Shown here piece after piece: positions 45,556-57,863 of a stretch of 64,000 nucleotides of DNA. This stretch comes from Delphinella strobiligena. Lineage: Eukaryota; Ascomycota; Dothideomycetes; Dothideales; Dothioraceae. Every line of letters starts with the position of its first letter. The first letter of the stretch is position 1. Under the pieces are notes generated by a model. The model did not search any database, was not told the origin of the DNA, and saw only the letters and a program-made list of their open reading frames with translations. The position numbers and the translations under genes are program-made. The stretch is taken from positions 1,984,001 to 2,048,000 of the forward strand of contig JAADKB010000007.1 of assembly GCA_009982845.1 (NCBI GenBank), given 5' to 3'.

Positions 45556-46980
45556 ATGGTGCTCCAAGGATCAACATCAGACGATTCGTTCGGGCCTGAC
45601 CAACCGGCCTCGGACATTGACCCGTACGCTTCCTCTTCCTCCTTTTCATCCTCATCCTCGATGCCAGGTAGCGGCAACACCAACAGCAGCAATGACAAGA
45701 CGCTGTCGTACAACATAGACACGAACAAGCTCCCAAAGCCATTCTTCCTATTGAACCTGATGACGGATAATGACAAAGCCATGTACCACACGATTGCCGA
45801 AAACTGCGTGCACGCTCAGCAAATGCTGCAACGACCGCTAAAACAAGACGAGGTGGATGCAATCGCCTTTCATTTTGCCAAGAGTCTACGCATCGTCTCA
45901 TATGGCATGCCAGTGGGTGCACTGGTGGGTGGCGTCTACGCATACAGAGGAATGAGCGAAATGACATTTCCATTCTGGAAACGTGGAGAGGGAAGCAGGT
46001 TCAATCCGAATAAATTCGGCATGATGAGCGGGACCAGGGCAAGACTCATGTGGCATGGCCTTCGCTTCAACCTCTATGCTATGATTGGTGCTGTCACGGG
46101 CGTACTATTCTTCTCCACCTACGCCACCACTGTCAACGCCGTCGGCACCGGTTCGGATCCGAGATTACACGATTATATCGAGGCTGTCAAGAGGAGGAGC
46201 GAGGAGGCCAGAGGCCAGCAACAAAACGTACAGAGGCCTGTGGCTCAGAGAAATCCCGTGCAGAGTCAGGAGGGCATGATGGACAAGCAGGCAATGGCCG
46301 CTGCTAGAAGACTTGGCGCTGAGACGACTTATTCAAGACAAGATGTGCAGAGAAGAGTACAGGATTATGATGATGCCAGCCCCACTGGAGGCGCCTGGTC
46401 ACAAGACTTCCATGAGGAAGGTGGTAGTCCCACGGATTCCGGTTTGCTCAATGATCAGCAGACGGATATCAGGAACAAGAGGCAGCAGGTCGAGAGTGAG
46501 ACGAATCACGCTATGACTAGACATAATCACAGTCACAGTCACAGTCACAGTCACAGTCACAATCACAATCACAGTCACAGCCAGTCTGACAGCTTTGACT
46601 TTGACGATGCTTCGCCTACTGCTGGTCGTGCCGCTACTTCTCCTTTCACCGACAACTCGGCCAAAGCTGGTGGAAGCAGTTGGGACCGCATTCGACAAAA
46701 CGCTACCTCCCACGCTCCCAACCAATCTGCTCGTGCCAGCGCATGGCCTTCTCCACCTGCCCAGGATCAGGGCATGAAGCGTGAGGGAGCCACCGTAGGT
46801 GACAGCTTCGCCTTTTCCGAGTCTGACGAGGAGAGACGATTGGCAAAGTATGAAGCACAAGAGAACTTCGACGCCAACGTGGAAAAGGAGAGGCAGGGGG
46901 GCGACTTCACACAGCCCGGAAGTGGTGCCAGCACTAATGCCAGTGAAGGTAGCGTGTGGGAGAGACTGAGGAGGAATTGA
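45556..46980 (+). CDS. Fungal two-span membrane protein with His-Ser repeat, function unknown
   Basis: A single exon of 474 residues, starting at MVLQGSTSDDSF; an in-frame start at 45382 would add 58 unconvincing residues. A Ser-rich N-terminus precedes a conserved-looking core: PFFLLNLMTDNDKAMYHTIAENCVHAQQ, then two hydrophobic spans (YGMPVGALVGGVYAYRGM; LYAMIGAVTGVLFFSTYATTV) separated by a basic, aromatic loop (FPFWKRGEGSRFNPNKFG). This pattern suggests an organelle, perhaps mitochondrial, inner-membrane protein; that is inference. The C-terminal half is low complexity with an (HS)n/(HN)n run and two short motifs of the form SSWDRIRQN and SVWERLRRN, a small internal repeat that ends the protein. 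I recognise it only as a fungal protein of unknown function. Confidence 0.75.
   Translation: MVLQGSTSDDSFGPDQPASDIDPYASSSSFSSSSSMPGSGNTNSSNDKTLSYNIDTNKLPKPFFLLNLMTDNDKAMYHTIAENCVHAQQMLQRPLKQDEVDAIAFHFAKSLRIVSYGMPVGALVGGVYAYRGMSEMTFPFWKRGEGSRFNPNKFGMMSGTRARLMWHGLRFNLYAMIGAVTGVLFFSTYATTVNAVGTGSDPRLHDYIEAVKRRSEEARGQQQNVQRPVAQRNPVQSQEGMMDKQAMAAARRLGAETTYSRQDVQRRVQDYDDASPTGGAWSQDFHEEGGSPTDSGLLNDQQTDIRNKRQQVESETNHAMTRHNHSHSHSHSHSHNHNHSHSQSDSFDFDDASPTAGRAATSPFTDNSAKAGGSSWDRIRQNATSHAPNQSARASAWPSPPAQDQGMKREGATVGDSFAFSESDEERRLAKYEAQENFDANVEKERQGGDFTQPGSGASTNASEGSVWERLRRN
46527..46580 (+). repeat. Hexamer-type CACAGT/CACAAT coding repeat (His-Ser/His-Asn)
   Basis: Nine consecutive CAC-AGT or CAC-AAT units encode alternating His-Ser and His-Asn. 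Such a run can bind metal ions and is prone to length change. Confidence 0.9.
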
Positions 46981-48264
46981 ATATCCGTGTGCGTTTGAGG
47001 TGTGTACGAAGGAAATATAAATACCTTATACTGTGACATATCAGACCCAACTCAACGACAAAAATCGAAAGAAAGAAAAACAGTTCCCTTCGTCGCAGAA
47101 CTCACATTTCGCCCAGTACGTGTCAATCCTTTCACTTTTCACCAAGAATTCCAAACCCGTGATGGTGAAAGTAGACCGCGTCGATGTATTCCTGCCGAAA
47201 ACTCTACTCTCTTCTCTCCCTCGCTCCCTCCCCCCTTTTTGAACTTATTTGCTTACTCGCTCCCCTCCACTCTTGCTCTCTCTTTTGCTCTATTTCTCTT
47301 TTTCTCTTTTTCTTTTCCTCTCTCTTTTTCTCCCTCCTTTGTTCTCTCGCTTCTCTCCTTACTTTCTCCTTTATTTACTCTTTTCCTCCCTCCTTTATTT
47401 ATTTGCTCGCTAGCACATTTGCTTGCTGGCCAAGAACTTATAGCCACCTAGGGTAAGCTGATATGAAAATTTGATCAGCACCTCCCGCACTGCCTTTTCT
47501 TTCTTTTTCTTTTTCTTTTTCTTTTTCTTCCACGAGAAGCGAGAATTCCTCTGCCTTTTCACGTTATAAGCCCCTTTACTATGATCCACTATGCTATGAT
47601 CCCCTCTATCATGATCCTTTCTATCGCAATCTCCTCTACTACAATCCTAGAACTTGCATCAAACACGATTGGACTTATGCGCCTCAGGCATATGAATATC
47701 GGCCACTGCAAGCCATAGCAGATGCTGACGATCCCGACCCGACGATGGGAAAAGAGGTCTGATCGAGAAGGTGTCCGATTTCTCAAGGAGAAAGTGGCCG
47801 AATATCCTGCGAGTCAGAGTCACGGATGCTTTCTCATGTCCACGAAAGCCAGACTGAAATCGGCAGTATGCTTTGGCGCGATCCTCTTGACCAGATCGTC
47901 CTTTATTCCGGGTTCACGGCTGCCGTGTTTTTGGGTTGACGACGAAAGATCCGGGACTGGAAAGGTCTGGATTATTGATGTGTCGAGCGGGTTCGCGAGA
48001 TCGTGTATGGGTTTGAAAAATATATGCGGCAGAGAAAATATGCTCACATAGGGGTAGAGGGCGAAGTCGTCATCTTTTGTGACAGAGGTGTGTACTCCAT
48101 TAGGGCGCAGTTGGCTCAGTACGAGGATAAAGAGAAGAAGAGGCTGCCGTGGCAATGTATAATGACCGGTACGATGCCACTAAGGCTTTTCGCGAACAGG
48201 TCATGATAGTCGCAGACGTATCTTATGATTTTCTCATCTCCCTCAACAACAGCGTTTTCCAGTC
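46981..48264. other. Intergenic with long pyrimidine tract
   Basis: About 47200-47530 is a strongly asymmetric CT-rich strand, ending in repeated CTTTTT units. The degenerate frame listed at 47532-48206 follows. No intact gene is seen. Confidence 0.5.
47532..48206 (+). pseudogene. Possible decayed gene: one frame with three in-frame TGA codons
   Basis: One plus-strand frame of 225 codons is interrupted only by three stops, all TGA (47760, 47937, 47976). The intervening sequence is protein-like: repeated YYDP/CYDP/YHDP units, then KHDWTYAPQAYEYRPLQAIADADDPDP, then WRDPLDQIVLYSGFTAAVFLG, then VREIVYGFEKYMRQRKYAHIGVEGEVVIFCDRGVYSIRAQ. All three TGA could come from CGA by C-to-T change. No family is recognised and no introns repair it well, so this is a tentative call. 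Confidence 0.35.
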
Positions 48265-50515
48265 TCAGATGTACTGTTGCCCTTCGTTGAAAGTGTTATT
48301 ATACCATTCGTCGAATTCATGCATTGTCGGCAAAGGCGCGAGATCATCCCCATACTGCTCAGACTGTTGACCGATGATATCGAAAGACAACGTTTCCAGC
48401 ATAGCCGACGAAACCTGCTGCGTCTCGAATCTTTTGGCGGCGAAGAACTTTTCAATCACTCGTGGGAGGTTGATATCCTTTGGCGAGTCGGAGGAAGTCG
48501 CATCCACAAAGGCAGCCTCTTCGAGGGATATCACATCGATCAGAGTGACACCGCGGGACGCGAGGACATCTTCGCTTCGTACGGCTAGACCCTCCCGCGC
48601 TGCTTGTATCGCTCCTCGGTATTTTTCGATTCCGTGGTCGTGCGTGCTGATGCGGTATGCCACTTCGAAGGAGAGGATGACGGCCGCGGTGATGCAAAAC
48701 GCCGTGTGTGTCCAGATGGAGAGATCGTCGGATTGAGCGATCGCCTCGTGCTCTCGCAAGATTGTCATTGCCGCTGCTACGCATGTTCGTCTCGTGTATG
48801 CGTATTTTGGACTCTGAAAAGCCCGCCAGAGGTGTGATCGATGGATCATGATGATCTTCTCGGCCGCTGTGATGGCGAGACTTCGCCGAGCAATGCTCAA
48901 CCACGGAATGCGAGACTGCTCCTGCACATCTTCCCGAAGAAGAAAGCTTGGGATCTGGCGGACCATCTCGCGCATTTTTTGATCCATTCTCAGAACGTGA
49001 TCATACTGCTGCTGGAGAGGCTTACGATTGCTTACTGGACCGAGTCCGTCTGACAATTCTGGCATTAAGCCTGCCAGTCCTGCGAGGACTCTGACATACG
49101 AGCTGATGGTAGGAACGTTCGTATCCCGGGGAATGAGATCGTCGTCGCAATTCATTGGCAGGTCGGTCGAGCAATGTGATGGGATGATTCCGTGCGAGTC
49201 ATTAAAAGGGATGGCGAAGAGATCCTGAATCATCATCTGACACCAGACACGTTTGCCAACCTCAAGATCCACAAGCTGAATCCATTGCTCGTGATTGTTG
49301 ACAGTGGTGACATTTTGGGATACAATTTTGTGAAGTCCGAGACATTGTCCGATCCTGATTGCAGCACCAAAAAGAATGGCATTGAGTTGGCTGAAACCAA
49401 GATTATGAGCAACTTCTGTGGATACCACGATAGCCTGAACAGAGTACACTGTTGTATTGGTTAGAAGGATAATAGCTGGGGTGAAAAGTCTTACATGATG
49501 CATTTCCAAGGAAATCTTTAGAGTAAAGAAGCTGGAGCATATCCCGGAACAGTTGATGCGATGACAAAAAGCCAAGATCTAGCGTGAGATGTTAGACATG
49601 ACATGTAAACATTGACATCATCTGCCTTTCATACCTATACCTAACTGGCTACTAAACTTGCGACTATTCTGTACGCAGTATACGGTGCTCTGTGACCGTG
49701 ATCAGTCCAGATCGATCGGACATCAGACAAGACTCACACTGAGCACAGATAAATACAAGGCGAGCCAGAGCGGATGCTCGAGCTTTTCTGTTTCCCAAAA
49801 ACTTTCGCACTGCTCTAGAAAAGTGGTCGAGTGTAGACAATTGTGATGCCAGGTGATATGGCGAAGATGAAATTCGACAAGCCTTCGCGCTTCGGCAGGT
49901 CTTGGTAGGTTGGCTAACAAGCTGGAATCGCTGGAAACGAATGACGATGTATAGAGACCACGATTGTGGGCACACGAACAGGTTCTGTGAGGGTAACATC
50001 CACTAGAACTCCTTCCCCATGCCATATATTCCAAAGCATTGAGGATGAATGCATCTGTGTCTTTTTGCTCAATGAAGAACGATGAGTCAGTGGAAGTGCC
50101 AGCGATGCCTGCCAATCCCTCAGATGACCGATTGTCGTCAGAATTTGGCTTGAGAAGTACTTGTGAATTTGGTCGGCCATTACCAAATTCAAGGTGAGCT
50201 ATCCGATCATTTATCTTTTGGGCAACAGCAGGATCAGGCCTCTCGCCAGCGACTATGTCGGCCTTGAGCGATTGTAGAAATGCTATCTCATCAGAATGCT
50301 TGGTAGAAAGATTTCGAAGGCGGACGGTTTCTCGAGTGCACTCGACTTTCAGCCTCCTACATCTGCCACATGGGACTTCCTTATCGCATCTACGTTTACG
50401 CTTGGTACATTCTAAGCTTCGATTTAGTAGGTTCTTAATTCTTAGCAGGTCTTTGATCTTTACCCTGACATGCAAGAGGGCGCCGCTGAGTGATGCGGTA
50501 GTCTGATGAAGACAT
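48265..50515 (-). CDS. Zn2Cys6 transcription factor with fungal-specific TF domain
   Basis: The model is complement(48265..49448, 49495..49578, 49641..49668, 49738..50411, 50464..50515), 673 residues. The first exon (52 bases) supplies the first zinc-cluster cysteine: RPLACQ|ECTKRKRRC; the set is C16, C19, C26, C32, C35, C42 with standard spacing. A coiled-coil-like LRNLSTKHSDEIAFLQSL follows. The middle homology region starts at EARRLVEFHLRHITWHHNCLHSTTFLEQC and continues across a 28-base exon (NSRKFSSQL) and an 84-base exon to SVQAIVVSTEVAHNLGFSQLNAILFGAAIRIGQCLGLHKI, typical of these regulators. All junctions are in phase. It is divergent from a FUSC/ArAE transporter gene, the common arrangement of a pathway-specific regulator next to its target. 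Ligand and targets are unknown. Confidence 0.88.
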
Positions 50516-51550
50516 GCTGTTACGTGCTTGATTAACAACGTGCATGGACGATGCCCCCAATCTATCGCAAACGTCGCGAATCCATCCGCCCGCCCATACC
50601 GTATCACGGTCGACCAAAACGCCAAGACCCGCTTTCGAGATGTGGGGCCGATTGAGGTCTTGCTTCCTCTGATCCTTCGACTGTGGAGTGTGCCTTTGCT
50701 TACATTGAGCCCAAATAAAATTAAACTAGGCAGGCATTGTCCGTCGACAATCAATTAGTGACGCGTGTAGACGACCATCTCTGAAGCTTACTGGCGCGAG
50801 ACACGGATGTGAGTATGATCAAGATTTGGTCGTCCTCCTTCTTGCCAACATGGAGACTATCTTGAATACAATGGGGCCGGCCACATGCTCTGTTATCGCC
50901 TCTAGCATCTAATACAAGTCCATCCGCTTTTCAGATTGCACGCAAGTATCACTTAAGATCAACTCTGGCATGAGTATACGCAAAGTGCGTATACAGACGG
51001 CACGAAGATGCGTGGTGATGGAGGCTTCGATGAAAGAAATTGGTCATCACACTGCCCCACCGACGCATTTAATGCTAGGATGGTAGATGTTAGCTATTCA
51101 ATTATTGTATGAACAATTCTCTCTGCATGAGTCTCCATACAGCCTCTTATCGTGCAAGATATGGTTGTTGGCTTGAGCAGCTACTGAGGGACAGGGTTGC
51201 CCTGCTCTTGTGGAGCATTGATCGGATGTGCTGAATAGGGCATATGGTTACGATGAATTATTGGACGGAGCGATCTTCTTCCTCCCACAATTCATGTGAA
51301 GAATGCCGAGTTTTTCATGTATGCTGTTGACTTGTTCAATCGTAAGCTCTGATCAAAAAGAAGTCATAGTGAAGCACAGAGACGCTAATGGAACAGTCGC
51401 GGAGGAAGCGGAGGTGGGTGGTGGGTATCCCGCACGAGCCGCCCGCGCCGCCGTTTGCTCCTCCATCTCCACATATTCGCGTCTTCCATTACATATCGCC
51501 ATGCCGTGTGAGAGTCACTCTACTCGCTTTGCCCGTACGCGCTCACAGAT
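50516..51550. promoter_or_regulatory. Divergent intergenic region, Zn2Cys6 regulator / efflux protein
   Basis: About 1.03 kb between divergent starts. No coding content is recognised. CGG-type half sites would be expected for a Zn2Cys6 protein, but I could not identify a convincing paired site by eye. Confidence 0.35.
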
Positions 51551-54500
51551 ATGCTTGGAGTGGACACCAACAACTCGCACGAAAAATTACAGGCGCAAGC
51601 CGACCACTCAGATCATGCTCTAGTAAAGGCACGACGTTGGACATGGTTGACACAGGCGACGAAGCGTGCCTGGACGAGAACCGGGCTGGATATACCGCTT
51701 TCGCTGAAAATAGTGAAGGCAGGACTACCTCCTGTTATTGTCGTAGCTATGTGAGAAAGTTCTGCGGTAATTGATGAATCACAAGAGAGTTCTAATGACA
51801 AGTCAAGTTACCAGAGCAGTGCTGTTTCTGACATTACACTCACTTACGGCTACATAACCGCTATAATGGCCACCATTTCGCAATGCCTTTTACCTCGAGC
51901 GAAGTTCATAAAGATTATGTTTTTCATTCTTTTGTCAACCTGTGTCTCCGCATCAATCAGCTGTTTAGCGGTTGTCTGCTCTGTAAAGGCCAGAGGGCAC
52001 GGTGCCACATCTTCCGAGGTTTACAACAGTAATGCTTGCGTTGTCTCTGGTATATTCCTCTTGTTCATGATGTGGTCGGTCTTTCCTTGTACTTATGTGC
52101 TGCTGTTGCAAGGCTGATATTGTGATTAGGGTCTCAAACAGTCTCCGAGCTTATAAACCTATGGAGCTTCAAGATCCCATGGTAGCATTCTCAATCTTTG
52201 CTATCATCAGCCTTACCCAATCCTGTCGAGTCATATCCGTTCAAGAAGGGTTGGATTTTGTGAAGGATTTACTCTGCACCTTCATGATTGGGTTTGCCAT
52301 CGCTACTGGTGTCTCCCTGTTCATCCTACCTCTTACTAGTCGGAAAAGTGTGTTTAGTGGATTCCGAGCATATCCTCCTGCCGTCACAAAGGTGTTGGAG
52401 TCGTTCAAGATATATATTGATAGTCTGAGACAGGGCAGCGACTCTGGCAGTGATACCCAGACAGCTGATACCTCACAAACAACACTTGATCGTCAGGCTT
52501 CCGAAACTTCAAAGACTGCCGCTGTAGCCACGGCGTTGCAAAGCTTGCAAGGTCTACACGACAGATTACACGCGGAATTATTCTATGCATCGCGCGAGGT
52601 TGCATGGGGAAAGCTAGATGCAACTGATATCAAAATTATCATCGCTCATTTGCGGCCTATTCTACTGTCTGTCGCGGGCATAGTTATGTCTATTCCATTC
52701 ATAGACAAGTCCGCCAGCGGGAAGATCTTGTCGGGTACTCTCCTAGGAGGCTCTGACCTTGGAACAAGTCAAAGTAGGCCCATGTCCTGCTTTTGGAATC
52801 GCTACCTCGAGTCTTTGGACCAGAATATCGCTATTGTGATCGAACTCACTAACCTTGGGATGCAACACAGCTTCGTGGTCTTGGGAGTGCTTAGCAAGGC
52901 AATGGCATCCGCTGAAAACGACCTGGAAGCAAACTCAAACGGTGTTAAACCAGGTCAGAGAGACTTTGCAAATCACCTCAAGGCCAGGATAAAACATTTT
53001 TCTAGTCGACACGGCTGCACCGAGGACTTGTTCACGACATCCTGCTCACAGCAAACACCGAGCTATCGTTGTAGATGTAACGAGACCACGTGCTCTTCAC
53101 CAACTAAAGAGGAGATCTTGGTAGCTCTTTCTCTCGAGAATCTAGAAGACACAGCACTTGCTGCCGTACATGGTCTTGTTGACCTTGCAGAGCAAATGGA
53201 ACAAGCCGGAAAGATGCAACGAGCTCGATTGATCCTACCTGGTACTGCGCAATTGATTGCATGGCTCTCTTTTGATACCTTGTTTTCGGGCACTACATCA
53301 CAGAAGCACAACAGTGTGGAGGAGGAGCCTGATGATCCAAATGCCCGGCACCGGGAAGAATTATCGGACCCAGAGCATCTCCCTGCTTCGAGTACATGGC
53401 AGCGACTTGGCAACAGATTGCAGAGCCTTTCACACATGATGTCCTCTGATCAGAGTGTTTTTGGCTTCCGCGCTGCCTGTGCTTCTTTTACCGTAGGGAT
53501 ACTCGCCTACCTTCATCAAACACAACAGTTTTTCACGCAACAACGCCTCGTGTGGGCCATGATCGTGGTCGTACTAGGCATGAGCCCCAGCACTGGAGCA
53601 AGCGTGTTTAGTTTCATCTGGAGACTGATAGGAACAGTTGTCGCTTTAGTACTTAGCCTTGTGGTATACTACATAGCAGATGGAAAGACCGCTGGAGTTA
53701 TTGTTTTTCTATACATCGCAAACTGCTTCATGGTACGTTAAAATCGCCACCATTGCGTACGAAACTTACAAAATCTTTTAGCAATACTTCTACATCAAAT
53801 TCCCGCAGATACTAGGCCCAGTGATCATCTCGACTGTCACATTGAACCTTATAGTCGCCTACGAGCTTCAGGTAAGAAAATCAAATGGACACTAGATCAG
53901 AACAATTTTCTGAATATATCTTAGGTCAAAAAGCTCGGCATCGAAAAATCAACCTCTACCGGGCAACCTTATTACCCAATCTACCTTTTTGGACCTTACA
54001 AGCTAGCCACTGTAGCTGCTGGCTGTCTCATCTGCTTTTCCTGGACCATCTTCCCATACCCCATTCTGACTTCCTCACAAGTACGAAAGCTTCTTGGACG
54101 TAGCCTTTTCAATCTGGCGCAATTTTATGGCTACATGCACACAACTATAGACACCTGGATGGTAGGAGGACAGGATGATGCAGCACGCCGCTCAACACTA
54201 TGCAGTCTGCGGAGCGCCCGGAAAGCTCTTTTCTCCGAACAAATGTCTATGCTCCCAGCACTGCGGAAACAAATATCTTTCACAAAGTATGAGGCCACTA
54301 TTGGGGGAAAGTTTCCAAGCGCGACATACAACGCCGTTGTTGATGAGATACAATGCATAGCTTTCAGTATGGCGGTAATGGCGCATCTTGGGACGAGCTC
54401 GTACACAAGTGTTGGTAGTGTCTCTACTGAAGATCAAGCGACATCGCACGGAGATTGGCTTCAGCAATTGGCGCTTCTAACCAAATCAACCGACTTCGAC

Positions 54501-54859
54501 TCTCATAAGATCACATCACTGCTCTGCCACCTTTCTGCCGCAATATCGAATCAAACCGCACTCCCACCATTCACGACCCCGCTGGATCCTTTTCCCATTG
54601 CTAAAAGTCTAGAGAAATTAGACCAAGAAATTCTTGACGTCAGAAATATCACAGATCCGGCTTTCCGGGCATTCGCCTCCATGGAAGTCATGAGCTCTAT
54701 CGTCAATCAAAACTTGAAGAGTCTGACAAGGTGTGTTTTACTCTACCTGTAACCCTATCCTATCCATGCTGACTTGTGAATCAATGCAGGAATGTCATAT
54801 CGCTGGTCGGAGAGCTTAACTTTGATATCAACAAGCCAAAGGAATTTAAAAGAAGTTGA
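51551..54859 (+). CDS. FUSC/aromatic-acid-exporter-like membrane protein (ER-transporter 6TM / DUF2421 type)
   Basis: The model is join(51551..51750, 51808..52074, 52130..53732, 53782..53871, 53925..54730, 54790..54859), 1011 residues; introns are 49-59 bases and all junctions are in phase. It has the two-half plan of this fungal family. An N-terminal hydrophobic block (LPPVIVVAIYQSS...AIMATISQCLLPRAKFIKIMFFILL...VSGIFLLFMMWVSNSLRAYKP) is followed by a long cytosolic domain (SFKIYIDSLRQG...), a second hydrophobic block (GFRAACASFTVGILAYL...RLVWAMIVVVLGMSPSTGASVFSFIWR), and a DUF2421-like C-terminus (FYGYMHTTIDTWM, SFTKYEATIGGKFP). Relatives include fusaric-acid resistance and aromatic-acid exporters. 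I infer plasma-membrane or ER efflux of an aromatic or organic acid. The GTCGGT donor at 52075 is unusual but rebuilds MW|VSNSLR. Confidence 0.85.
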
Positions 54860-55669
54860 TCGGTATGTAATAGATAAATTCAATGACACGAGACATGCTC
54901 GTCTCCATGAGGGATAGTAATCTTCTCAAATGTGACCATTGCTCAGCGTCTCGCTTAGTACACCTTCGTGCCACTCTGTCTCTATGCACAATCCTCAACT
55001 GTTGCTCGACCTGTTAAAATCTGACGACATCACTGTCGAGAAATGACTTGTTTCAGACATTCCCTACTCGTACTTCATCACTCATGGTGCCATGATGAGT
55101 AGGCAGATCAGCTTGGACAGTATATGCTAAAGTGAAGAAGCCACCATCAAGGCACGATGACCATTCCCTCCCGAGTGGCCGGCATAAGCACCGAAACTTA
55201 AGCCCGTATCACATACCGATCTTCCGCTATCTTTCTTCTCATCGGTACCATCGTCTGCGGGATGAATGATAGTGAAAAAAATGCACCTCCAATCGCAAAG
55301 GAGATAGTTCTTGAGGACGTACTCACCAAATATGGATGCAGTCTTCGGACGCGGAGATAAGAAAGGGCGGGAATTACCTGATTAGGAAAACATTAATTCC
55401 GTGACTATGTATCTGTACATGTACTGCACATAGTGTGCTAACACCATAATCGGAAGCGGAGCAATAGATAGTGAGATATTACGGACATAAAAACCGGTAG
55501 TTCCGACGAAGGTGTATATGTATATTCTGGTAGTACAAATATGGAGGAAGACCTGATGTTTTTAGATGGTCACTCAAACTAACCAAGTTCATACTTTTGC
55601 AACCAGCCAGAAACCTCACCTTTTACATTGCCAACCCGGAAGCAAAGCATCTTTCAAGCTCATTACAAA
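54860..55669. other. Intergenic, no gene recognised
   Basis: About 800 bases between two plus-strand genes, with no coding content or repeat recognised. Confidence 0.4.
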
Positions 55670-56725
55670 ATGGCCCAAGGAGAGATCGCTACCCAGTCGC
55701 GGGAGGGTACAAACTACATCAAGAGAGTCGCCATTGTCGGAGTAAGCCAAATGAGGATTTGCTCCATGATTGCGACCTGCTGACATGATGCACAGGCAGG
55801 AGGAGACTGTGGAAAATACATCGCTGAAGCTCTGCTTGATACTGGAAGACATGTCGTCACAGCCATCACTCGTGCAGAGAGCAACGCCAAGCTTCCTGAT
55901 GGCGTCCAAGTCAAGAAGGTCAACTATGACGACTAGTCAAGCCTTATTGAAGCTCTTCGAGGCCAGGATGCTCTTTTGATTACAATGGGAGTGACTGCAC
56001 CCGCGGACCAGGAGAACAAGCTCATCGAGGCAGCTGCGGAAGCGAATGTTCCCTGGATCCTTCCAAATGAGTGGGGCACAGATACGACCGATGAGTCTCT
56101 GTGCAATGATATATTGATCGGCGAAGCAAAGAGGAAGAGTCGCGATCTGATCAAGAAATTGGGGAAATGCTCTTACATCGCCGTGTCAACCGGTTTCTGG
56201 TATGAATGGAGCCTTGCCATCCCTTTGGCATACGGAATCGATTTTGCGAATCGAACCGCGATTCTATACGATGACGGCAAGACACGCATTAGCACTTCCA
56301 CCTGGCCCCAGGTTGGACGCGGCGTAGCTAAGCTTCTAAGTCTCAAAGTCCATTCGGACGGAGAAGAAGACCATAGCCCATGCCTCGACCAATTCAAGAA
56401 CGGACCTTTGTATTTTTCATCCTTCACAGTCAGCCAGAAGGACATGCTGGAATCTGCTCTACGCGTCACCAAGACAAGCCTTGAAGATTGGAAGGTGACA
56501 AAAAGAGCCGTCGAAGGAGCGTTATGCTGCAGGCATGGAGGAGATGAAGAAGGGAGATAGGAGAGGGTTTGGAAAGCTGCTTTACGCGAGGGTTTTCTAC
56601 CCGGATGGCGGTGGAACTTAGAGGCCAAGGGACTCCATAATGACGTCTTGGGGTTGCCCAAGGAGGACTTGGATGCATACACCAGGCTTGCAATCAAGCG
56701 ATCTGAGGAGACACCCCCTTGGTAG
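55670..56725 (+). pseudogene. CipA-like NmrA-family oxidoreductase, broken by nonsense and two frameshifts
   Basis: It resembles fungal isoflavone-reductase-like/NmrA proteins such as CipA (NAD(P)-binding, Rossmann). Exon 1 is 55670-55741 (MAQGEIATQSREG...RVAIVG); intron 55742-55795 has GTAAGC/CACAG; exon 2 continues AGGDCGKYIAEALLDTG, completing the dinucleotide motif across the junction. TAG at 55934-55936 cuts the frame after VNYDD; the same frame then continues SLIEALRGQDALLITMGV, WILPNEWGTDTTDESL and FWYEWSLAIPLAYGIDF. An extra A in the A5 run at 56500-56504 shifts the frame before EPSKERYAAGMEEMKKGD, and a missing A at about 56615 shifts it again before LEAKGLHNDVLGLPKEDLDAY, ending at 56725. 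Intact, it would be about 300 residues. Three independent lesions make a functional protein very unlikely. Confidence 0.82.
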
Positions 56726-57863
56726 GCGCGTGCGCGAGGTGATAGGAAGGCAAATCTTTGTTTGTTGTTCATGTGGTTGACAGTTAGAAGAGGTTGCATT
56801 AATAATTTCAATCATCGTTAAACACCAGACAGAACGAATAAGAAAGTACCTTATCAACGTGTATTGTTACTTTTGCATGACCACAGTTGTCTGCTATCGA
56901 GTGATCGAATCACTCGACCTGGTGCTAGCTTCGTATCTTTTGTGATGATCGAGGCAAAGGAAATACGATGTACCATTGCAGCCAGCACAGAGTTGTTGAA
57001 TGTCACATGATTAACTTACTTTCTTCGTGTGGCAAGAGCTTATATCAAGCTTCGCAGATCTCCCAATAATGACAAGTCATTCTCTCAAAATAGAGAGTAA
57101 ATCATCGCTTTTATCAGCTTGCGAATCTCATATGTCAAAACATGCAGTCATGTCTCACACACGTGTCCCAGACGTGCGCACGCGACCTCCTAGAGCTTCT
57201 CCATGTGGAACTGGTGGATCACCGTATATACGGAGGCATCGGTGCATGGACACAAGGCGGCTCTACGGCAAGCACGGGTAAGGCAAAACGGTTACTTCAA
57301 CGTGCGGCGTTCGGTCCCCGCCGACAAGTGTGTTGAGATCCGGATCATACTACGAGTATCTGGCCTTCTATAGCAGCAACGAGCCAGATCAGATTCTTCA
57401 TGATTGCAAGCAGTAGACTCAGTAATCTGAGATGCGATGCTATATGCTGATACAGATCTCCTCATCTTGGCTTGATTTCCGAGCATCTGTGGAGGGAGTG
57501 AGCAAGGCTTTTGCCAAGAGTTGTGCTATGACCGCAGACCATCCGTCGGGAATGTCAAACAGGGCAAGAACAGCAGACTTTTCAATTTCTATCACGAGAA
57601 AAATTGCATTAGCGGACCAACAGAGTCACAGCTAGTTCGGGCCAACGTAAAGATTTACGTACATATAATCATGGCAGGTAGACTTCATGCTCAGATTCAC
57701 AGCATTTTCACAGCGTTTTCTCCAATTGTCGGTGTCGGTTGACTTTCTCCCTTCGCATTATATTCATCGTTCTGGTCTTGGAAGCACATATTGCACATTG
57801 AATGACGTCGTCAGAGTAGTGCTCTAAAATATTTCACAGCTACTATCATCATTCGAGGCCAAC
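56726..57863. other. Intergenic, no gene recognised
   Basis: About 1.1 kb upstream of the permease. The short frames (57027-57281, 57432-57635) have no recognisable content. Confidence 0.4.

Noticed and set aside
47760..47978. Selenocysteine or stop-codon readthrough at three TGA codons
   Set aside because: Ascomycete fungi lack selenoprotein machinery, and no homologue or readthrough context is visible; decay is simpler.
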